The translations under genes and the position numbers were made by a program. Of a stretch of 64,000 nt of DNA, positions 58,265 to 64,000 are shown in pieces. The stretch is from Hyphomicrobiales bacterium (GTDB lineage Bacteria > Pseudomonadota > Alphaproteobacteria > Rhizobiales > Methyloligellaceae), in contig JAJFHQ010000064.1 in assembly GCA_021775525.1 (NCBI GenBank), positions 98,827-162,826 of the forward strand, given 5' to 3'. Within the stretch, counting starts at the first letter, position 1. The number at the start of each line of letters is the position of its first letter. Under the pieces are notes generated by a model. The model saw only the letters and a list, made by a program, of their open reading frames with translations, did no database searches and was not told the origin of the DNA.

Positions 58265-59485
58265 ATGCGGAACAGCGGCAAAAAAACCACCTGTACAATG
58301 GACACATTGCGCGTCCAAATTCACTCGGATCTCGGTGAAATTCGCGATTTATGGCTTAACTTTGAACACCAGGCCAAGGGCGGTCCGCACGACACCTGGG
58401 AATGGGCCAATGCATGGGCACAGACAGCCGGAAAATCATGCAAACCGCTTATAGCCATTTGTAAAGATGAAGCAGAACGGGTTGTATTCATTCTGCCCCT
58501 GACCATTTGCAGGCATTTTGGATGCAATGTTCTCGGATGGCTCGGTGCTGATCAGGGTAATTATTCATCCGGCCTATTTGATCCTGAAGCCTGGGCAGCC
58601 CGTAGTTTGCCGCAAGGCAAAGACTTAATGAATCTGGTGCTCGCGGAGTTACCACACGTCGATTTGGTTCATCTGAATAAGCAACCAGTAGAAATTGACC
58701 ACGAGTTTAACCCGTTGGCAGGGCTTGCCGGCATTAATGAAGCCAGTCCGGGTCACAGATTCCCAGTTTCGAATGATTGGGACTCCTTGTTCGACGCAAA
58801 ATTCAGCCGAAGCCATAAGCACAAACTGCGCCGCAACGAACGTCGCCTCGCCGACGCAGGAGATCTGACTACTCAAAAGATAGAAACGAAGGCAGATCGG
58901 CTGGAAGTCCTCGACGAAATCTTTCGTTCAAAACAGGCATGGTTTGCCGAAAAAGGCATCCAGAACTTTTTTGCCGATCAAGACATGTGCAACTTCTTCA
59001 AGACCCTGGTGCAAACACCCGATCGTGATACCGGCCTGTCCATCAGCATGTTCGCCCTGCGCTCCGGCGACCAGATCATTGCAACCAATCTGGGAGTAAT
59101 CTTCCAGAACAGGCTGTATGGGCTTATCGCCTCCACCACCTCCGGACCGGCACTGCGATACGGACCGGGACGCATATTGTTCATGCGTATGGTTGAACAG
59201 CTGTCGAAAGACGGCATTGAAATGGTCGATTGCGGCGCGGGTGAGGATGAAAACAAACTCCGCTGGTGTACAGAGGAACGCGTTCGCAAACACGCTATTC
59301 TTCCGGTCACGCTGAAAGGACACGCCTACGCATCTGTCCTGAAAGTCTGTCTCTCCGCGAAACTGCACGTCAAAAGGTCCCCACAATTGTGGAGCCTGAT
59401 GAAACGTCTGCGCAAGTTCAAATCTGCCATTCGGCCATCCAGGCCAGAAGCTGCATGCACGCCTTGCTCACCCGCCCGCCTCTAG
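58265..59485 (+). CDS. CelD/BioF2-like GNAT acetyltransferase
   Basis: A 406-residue protein with a double-GNAT fold (acetyltransferase_6 / CelD-like): a N-terminal [14 protein letters not shown] region and a C-terminal domain with [17 protein letters not shown], then [33 protein letters not shown] and [14 protein letters not shown]. Relatives act in polysaccharide or cell-envelope acylation; the substrate here is unknown and no polysaccharide genes are near. Start at 58265 (GAGAG upstream); a GTG at 58247 is possible. It overlaps hisG by 18 bp at the 3' ends. Confidence 0.85.
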   Translation: MRNSGKKTTCTMDTLRVQIHSDLGEIRDLWLNFEHQAKGGPHDTWEWANAWAQTAGKSCKPLIAICKDEAERVVFILPLTICRHFGCNVLGWLGADQGNYSSGLFDPEAWAARSLPQGKDLMNLVLAELPHVDLVHLNKQPVEIDHEFNPLAGLAGINEASPGHRFPVSNDWDSLFDAKFSRSHKHKLRRNERRLADAGDLTTQKIETKADRLEVLDEIFRSKQAWFAEKGIQNFFADQDMCNFFKTLVQTPDRDTGLSISMFALRSGDQIIATNLGVIFQNRLYGLIASTTSGPALRYGPGRILFMRMVEQLSKDGIEMVDCGAGEDENKLRWCTEERVRKHAILPVTLKGHAYASVLKVCLSAKLHVKRSPQLWSLMKRLRKFKSAIRPSRPEAACTPCSPARL

Positions 59486-60175
59486 ACATAAGACGATCTG
59501 CTCCATTACATCCTTGTTTTCCTTCGACCACGAGGCCGTTTTGGATTTTGCCAGCATGGCCTGGCTTTTCAAGATAACACCGTCATCGAGCACCTTGAGG
59601 TGATTGGCCTTGAGTGTCGTTCCCGTTGATGTGATGTCGACGATGATCTCCGCCGTGCCTGCAGCTACAGTCCCCTCGGTTGCGCCAAGGCTTTCCACGA
59701 TCCTGTATCCGGTCACGCCTTTTACCGAGAAGAAGCGCCGCGTGAGGTTCATATATTTGGTCGCCACCCGAAGGCGCCTGCCATGCTCGCGAAAGAAGAT
59801 GGCGGCAACCTCTTCAATATCTCCCACCCGTGAGACATCCAGCCAGCATTCCGGAACGGCGACGACTACATCCGCACCGCCAAATCCAAGCGGGCGCAAG
59901 AGTTCGATCCGCGTTACCCCTTCCCTGCCCGATTCCCGGATCAGGTCTTCCCCGGTGATGCCGGCATGGACACGACCAAGATTGAGTTGTTGCGTGATTT
60001 CAGATGCCGACAGAAAGGCGATCTCAACGCCTTGCCTGCCTGTGATTTCACCACGATAGCCGCGCTCATGACCGGTTTTGCGGACCGGCAGTCCGGCGCT
60101 TTCGAACATCTCGCTGGCGCGCTCCATCAACCGACCCTTCGAGGGCAGTGCCAGGATGAGAGGATCATTGCTCAT
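59468..60175 (-). CDS. hisG: ATP phosphoribosyltransferase, short form (HisG)
   Basis: First step of histidine synthesis. The 235-residue length marks the short form without the C-terminal regulatory domain, which works with His[36 protein letters not shown] and the phosphate-binding [18 protein letters not shown] are diagnostic. The start overlaps the hisZ stop (ATGA), fitting coupled synthesis of the two subunits. Confidence 0.96.
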   Translation of the reverse strand: MSNDPLILALPSKGRLMERASEMFESAGLPVRKTGHERGYRGEITGRQGVEIAFLSASEITQQLNLGRVHAGITGEDLIRESGREGVTRIELLRPLGFGGADVVVAVPECWLDVSRVGDIEEVAAIFFREHGRRLRVATKYMNLTRRFFSVKGVTGYRIVESLGATEGTVAAGTAEIIVDITSTGTTLKANHLKVLDDGVILKSQAMLAKSKTASWSKENKDVMEQIVLCLEAGG

Positions 60176-61350
60176 GACACGCCTCCCTGAACGGCTGCGA
60201 GCAACCGTTCAGTGTGGATGGCCGAACCCACCGCAGGGACCTCCCTCGGGGTGCCAAGGCTGGACAAAAGATCATCATAGCGCCCGCCGCCCGCAATCTG
60301 GCCCGACCGGTCCTTGCCCGGCACCTCGATCTGGAACACATGGCCGGTGTAATATTCAAGGTCGCGCCCGAACTCGGCATTAAAAGTCATCATGCCTTCC
60401 TCCAGGTCGAACCCGGCAAATTTGTCCAGGCGCGTGTGCGCGGCCTGAAGGGCTGTTCCCAGGTCCAGCCCGGCATCTGAGGTCAGCCCGGCAATACGTG
60501 CGAGCGCCTCCCCGGGCGCACCTGAAACTGCCAGGTAAGCCTCGATCAGGCGCACCATATCCGGCGGCAATGGCGTTTGCTTTGCATCCGCTGCCAGGTC
60601 CATCAAGCGCTCGGTTATCTCGCTTAAAGTGCGAACGCCATCCAGTGGAATGTCGGCCTTTTCGAGATACGCGGCCACGCTGGTCTCGGAAGACTCGACG
60701 TCGGCAAGATCAAGTGTCGCGACCAACCCCACCTCTGCCGCGTCCAGATCGCCAGCGGGCGATGTCGCAAGCTGTTTCAGCAAATCCCGAAAAACAGGCG
60801 GACGCCAGAAAAAATGGCGCAACCGCAAACGCCAGCGCTCGGGGATATCTAGCGCCTGAATCAAGGCTTCGAACAGTCCCAGATCGCCGATCCTTACAGT
60901 GAAGCCCTTGAGCCCGGATGCGCGAACGGCCTCGACCACAAGTCCGGTGACTTCCGCTTCCGAACCCTCTCGGTCAGCACCACCGATATATTCGATTCCG
61001 GCCTGCCTGAATTCGCGCGGGCGCATGGTATTGCCGCCGCCGGGCTGGTAGCGAAATGCAGGACCGTTGTAGCAATAGCGGGCTTCTACATCTCCCTTCG
61101 GGTGGCGCTCCAGATAAACCCTGCAGGCAGGGAGCGTCACATCCGGGCGAAGGCAAAGCTCTGCTCCATCCAGGTCGGTGAACACATAGGTGCGCCCCCG
61201 GATCGTCTCCCCCATGCGGTCGAGAAACAGATCAGCGGGCTGCAGATAGGCAGGTGCAACAAGCTCAAATCCCCGCCCTTTGAAAAGATCGGTGATTGAG
61301 TTGGCCTGAGCCTGCAAGGCTTCGTAGCTGACGGAGGTTTCGGCAGTCAT
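60172..61350 (-). CDS. hisZ: ATP phosphoribosyltransferase regulatory subunit HisZ
   Basis: A 392-residue paralogue of histidyl-tRNA synthetase that lacks tRNA-charging ability and activates short HisG and gives it histidine feedback. It has HisRS-like motif 2 ([14 protein letters not shown]) and [25 protein letters not shown], but no anticodon-binding domain. The start at 61350 is 4 bp after the hisS stop; the upstream frame overlaps hisS. Confidence 0.94.
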   Translation of the reverse strand: MTAETSVSYEALQAQANSITDLFKGRGFELVAPAYLQPADLFLDRMGETIRGRTYVFTDLDGAELCLRPDVTLPACRVYLERHPKGDVEARYCYNGPAFRYQPGGGNTMRPREFRQAGIEYIGGADREGSEAEVTGLVVEAVRASGLKGFTVRIGDLGLFEALIQALDIPERWRLRLRHFFWRPPVFRDLLKQLATSPAGDLDAAEVGLVATLDLADVESSETSVAAYLEKADIPLDGVRTLSEITERLMDLAADAKQTPLPPDMVRLIEAYLAVSGAPGEALARIAGLTSDAGLDLGTALQAAHTRLDKFAGFDLEEGMMTFNAEFGRDLEYYTGHVFQIEVPGKDRSGQIAGGGRYDDLLSSLGTPREVPAVGSAIHTERLLAAVQGGVS

Positions 61351-61354
61351 GGCT

Positions 61355-62896
61355 TTAGCTTTCGTGCCGCGCGAGTATTTCGCGCACCGCCTCGACGAGC
61401 TTGTCTTCGCTGACCGCAAACTGTGCCGGGCGCTCTGAACGCCACTCTTCGTTAGAGGCGATGGAGGCCGCCGCCTTCGCGCCCTCGACTAAATCCTTGA
61501 TCTGGACCTCGCCTTTAGCCTTCTCATCTGACCCCTGGATGACAACGCAGGGGCTGCCGCGCTGGTCGGCATACTTGAACTGAGCGCCCATGTTTTTCGG
61601 ATTGCCGAGAAAAAGTTCCGCGCGGATGTCGGCATTGCGAAGGGTCTGCACCAGCTTCTGGTAGTCAGCCATGCAGTTCTTGTCGAACACCGCCACAACT
61701 ACGGGGCCGGGTGTCTCAGTGCCCTTCAATTTGCCGAGAGTGGACAGTGCCGTGTAGAGCCGCGACACGCCGATAGAGAAGCCGGTAGCGGGTACGGGCT
61801 GCCCCTTGAACCGCGCCACCAGCCCGTCATAACGCCCGCCGCCGCCAACGGAGCCAAAGCGGACGGGAGGGCCCTTTTCGTCTTTTGTTTCGAAGGTCAA
61901 TTCGGCCTCGTAAACGGGTCCGGTGTAGTACTCGAGACCCCTGACGACGGAAGGATCGATGACAATGCGATCCATGCCATATGACGCCTGACGAACTAGG
62001 CCTCTTATTTCCTCAAGTTCATTGTGTCCGGCTATGCATAAGTCAGATTTGTAATAAGAACTATCCGCCTTCAGCAAAAAATAGGATTGATCAACTTCGT
62101 TATTAAACAAATCCCCTGCAGCTGCAGTCTTTTTCATATTTTCCGCAGATGCTGCAGCTTGTTCGATAAACTCCATAAGTTCACTAACCTGATCTGACTT
62201 TAGTCCTGCCCCTTTGGTAACGTCACCCGACTCATCTTTGCGGCCATCTCCTAACAGAAGCTGCACGCCATTAGTCCCGAGGCGGTCGAGCTTGTCGATA
62301 GCTCGCAGAACAACAAGCTTCTGGCTATCGTCAGTGACACCGATGCTCTCCAGCACCCCATCCAGCACCTTGCGGTTATTCACCTTGATCACATAGTCGC
62401 CGCGCTCTATCCCAAGCGCCTCCAGAGCATCGGCCGCCAGCATGCACATCTCGGCATCCGCAGCGACCGTGGGCGTTCCAACGGTGTCGGCGTCGAATTG
62501 CACAAATTCGCGGTAGCGCCCCGGCCCCGGCTTTTCGTTGCGCCAGACGGAGCCCGTCTGGTAGCGGCGATAGGGCTTGGGAAGAGACTCAAAATTTTCC
62601 GCCACATGGCGCGCCAGCGGCGCCGTCAGGTCATAGCGCAGGGACATCCATTGCTCGTCCTCGTCCTGAAACGAGAACACGCCGGCATTGGGTCGCTCCT
62701 GGTCGGGCAGGAACTTGCCCAAAGCCTCGGTATATTCAAAGGCAGGGGTATCGAGCGGCTCGAATCCATATCGCTCATAAACCTCGCGGATGGTGCGCAG
62801 CATGGCGTCCTGCGCACGGATTTCCGCCGCGGGAATATCCCTAAGGCCTTTCGGCAGCCGCGCCTTGGGACGCGGCGTTTTTTTTGTTTTCGCCAT
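61355..62896 (-). CDS. hisS: Histidyl-tRNA synthetase
   Basis: A 513-residue class II synthetase. Motif 2 is [20 protein letters not shown], histidine-binding regions [13 protein letters not shown] and [13 protein letters not shown] (motif 3 GFSIGVSRL), and a C-terminal anticodon-binding domain ([17 protein letters not shown]). The start at 62896 ([10 protein letters not shown]) is preferred over GTG 62923. A stretch at 61981-62220 is much more AT-rich (about 35-47% GC by hand count) than the rest, coding an insert-like region rich in Lys, Ser and Asp. Confidence 0.95.
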   Translation of the reverse strand: MAKTKKTPRPKARLPKGLRDIPAAEIRAQDAMLRTIREVYERYGFEPLDTPAFEYTEALGKFLPDQERPNAGVFSFQDEDEQWMSLRYDLTAPLARHVAENFESLPKPYRRYQTGSVWRNEKPGPGRYREFVQFDADTVGTPTVAADAEMCMLAADALEALGIERGDYVIKVNNRKVLDGVLESIGVTDDSQKLVVLRAIDKLDRLGTNGVQLLLGDGRKDESGDVTKGAGLKSDQVSELMEFIEQAAASAENMKKTAAAGDLFNNEVDQSYFLLKADSSYYKSDLCIAGHNELEEIRGLVRQASYGMDRIVIDPSVVRGLEYYTGPVYEAELTFETKDEKGPPVRFGSVGGGGRYDGLVARFKGQPVPATGFSIGVSRLYTALSTLGKLKGTETPGPVVVAVFDKNCMADYQKLVQTLRNADIRAELFLGNPKNMGAQFKYADQRGSPCVVIQGSDEKAKGEVQIKDLVEGAKAAASIASNEEWRSERPAQFAVSEDKLVEAVREILARHES

Positions 62897-63076
62897 AAGA
62901 TGATTTTCCGGGTTTGTGCGCACCCTGCCACACTGGGCACGGGTTCTAACCTATCGTTATGAGTCCAGCAAGCAGGAGCATGGTCCTGTCATATTGAATC
63001 ATTTGACCTGACTAACCGATGCACTAACAATGTCTGATGACGGAAGAGTTGCAAACACACTCCAGGTGAGGCGCCC

Positions 63077-64000
63077 ATGAACATGAAAATTTTCTTATAC
63101 CTCTTTATGGGTTTGGCGCTTGCTTCGCTGTCCGCCTGCGGAGATCAAGGCGACTCCAACAAGGCCAAGGCTCCCGCCCCTTCAGTTATCGTTATACCGG
63201 TGATCTCAAAACCCGTTGCGGCCTCAACTGAGTTCGTCGGACAGACTGAAGCCTTCCAGTCGGTAGATTTGCGTGCGCGGGTTACTGGGTTCCTGCTCAA
63301 ACAAAGCTTCAAGGAGGGCAACACGGTCAGGAAGGACGACGTGCTGTTTGTTATCGACCCTTCTGAATTCAACGCGAAGAGGGACGTGGCGGCAGCAAAG
63401 GTCGAGCACGCCAAAGCCGTAGTTCTGGAAGCGGAAAACCAGTTGAAGCGGTACGCAAAGCTGGAAGCAAGCGGCACATTCAGCCCGGCACAACTGGACA
63501 AAGCCAAAGCAGACGAAGGCAAAGCCCGCGCAGACGTTGCCGCTGCCCAGGCCGACCTGAAGAGTGCTGAGCTTGACGTTGGATATACAAAAGTTATCGC
63601 CCCCTTGGATGGCCGAATTGGTGGCAGCTCGGTTGATGCCGGTAATCTGATTGGCCCTGACAGCGGTGTGCTGGCCACGGTAGTTGCTCTGGACCCCATT
63701 AAAGTGAACTTTGCAGTCTCGGAGCGTTCCTATCTGAACCACACCCAAGCCAACAAAGATGGCAAATCTGCCGGATTCACTCCAAAGATCAAACTCGCCA
63801 ACGACCAGATTTATGCGCATGACGGCAAGCTCGACTTCATCGACAATCAAGTTGATCCTTCAACCGGCACCATCAAAGTGCGCGTTGAATTTCCAAATCC
63901 TGATGCACTGATTTTACCGGGCCAGTTCGTGAATGTGACCCTTGTCAGTGCGAAGCCCAAGGAACAGGTCGTGGTACCGCAGACAGCGATCCAGGAAAAC
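63077..64000 (+). CDS. RND efflux periplasmic adaptor (3' end outside window)
   Basis: The first 308 residues of a membrane-fusion protein of the AcrA/MexA type, which bridges an RND pump and an outer-membrane channel. A lipoprotein signal ends ALASLSACGD. Then the barrel-lipoyl part (EFVGQTEAFQSVDLRARVTG, LFVIDPSEF), an alpha hairpin (residues near 95-160) and VIAPLDGRIGGSSVDAGNLI. VDPSTGTIKVRVEFPNPD and LPGQFVNVTL are typical. The frame is open to the last base. The pump gene presumably follows outside. Confidence 0.94.
   Translation, partial: MNMKIFLYLFMGLALASLSACGDQGDSNKAKAPAPSVIVIPVISKPVAASTEFVGQTEAFQSVDLRARVTGFLLKQSFKEGNTVRKDDVLFVIDPSEFNAKRDVAAAKVEHAKAVVLEAENQLKRYAKLEASGTFSPAQLDKAKADEGKARADVAAAQADLKSAELDVGYTKVIAPLDGRIGGSSVDAGNLIGPDSGVLATVVALDPIKVNFAVSERSYLNHTQANKDGKSAGFTPKIKLANDQIYAHDGKLDFIDNQVDPSTGTIKVRVEFPNPDALILPGQFVNVTLVSAKPKEQVVVPQTAIQEN

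Noticed and set aside
61981..62220. AT-rich hisS segment as a mobile insertion
   Set aside because: No target-site duplication, terminal repeats or interruption of the frame; at most a recombined coding segment.
63145..63850. Two minus-strand open frames opposite the efflux adaptor
   Set aside because: The plus-strand adaptor is clear, with a lipoprotein signal and family motifs, and runs through the whole stretch.

Overview
The window is a stretch of chromosome from an alphaproteobacterium, most likely of the Rhizobiales (Hyphomicrobiales) type. Four things point there: the cytochrome c oxidase order ctaC-ctaD-ctaB-coxF-ctaG-ctaE-surf1 with the tiny coxF gene, the lipid A block cysQ-DUF4170-ABC transporter-waaA-lpxK-DUF2093, short-form HisG paired with HisZ, and several families mostly seen in alphaproteobacteria (IalB, a DUF6101-like protein, TIGR01459-type HAD hydrolase). 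Base composition is fairly even and moderately GC-rich. Genes are densely packed with many ATGA/TGATG overlaps. I see no tRNA, rRNA, CRISPR array, insertion sequence or prophage.

Layout. 1-7.1 kb: the 3' part of thrB, rnhA, a peroxiredoxin, a DsbD N-domain-like protein, yqgE, a large 7TM-PAS-GGDEF-EAL protein and a GNAT acetyltransferase. 7.2-16.0 kb (minus strand): one long collinear run carrying the aa3 oxidase subunits and assembly factors (ctaC, D, B, coxF, G, E, surf1), followed by thrC, an M16 peptidase and the acetyltransferase. 16.4-22.1 kb: ialB, dodecin, a DUF1127 protein divergent from a LysR regulator, purC, gshA and rsmE. 22.2-25.9 kb: ubiA, then a small accessory-looking block (DUF488, a membrane protein, an AraC regulator) and a DUF6101-like gene. 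26.0-32.4 kb: lipid A/Kdo genes on the plus strand, including a gene that fuses a DUF374 acyltransferase-like domain to Kdo transferase WaaA. 32.5-41.6 kb: xseA, purD, a haloacetate dehalogenase-like hydrolase, tadA, an RluB-type pseudouridine synthase, rsmD, a small membrane protein, mutL and pgi. 41.7-50.3 kb (minus): maoC-ribF-ileS-lspA-lipoprotein-M16-M16. 50.6-54.2 kb: a motility block of cheY, a cheZ whose C-terminus looks like the FliM CheY-binding peptide, a HAD hydrolase, and a TipF-like protein with a degenerate EAL domain. 54.5-58.1 kb: a cytochrome P460-family protein, the CIRCE-controlled groES-groEL operon, and an unrecognised ORF behind a structured leader. 58.3-64.0 kb: an orphan CelD/BioF2-type acetyltransferase, hisS-hisZ-hisG, and the 5' part of an RND efflux adaptor that runs off the window.

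Functionally the window is mostly housekeeping: respiration, purine, threonine, histidine and glutathione synthesis, lipid A, tRNA charging, lipoprotein maturation and folding. I found no defence system or obvious new multigene system. The features most worth a second look are the DUF374-WaaA fusion, the mutually exclusive RNA structures over the ribosome binding site at 57588-57674, the FliM-like tail of CheZ with the nearby TipF-like protein, and an AT-rich patch inside hisS.
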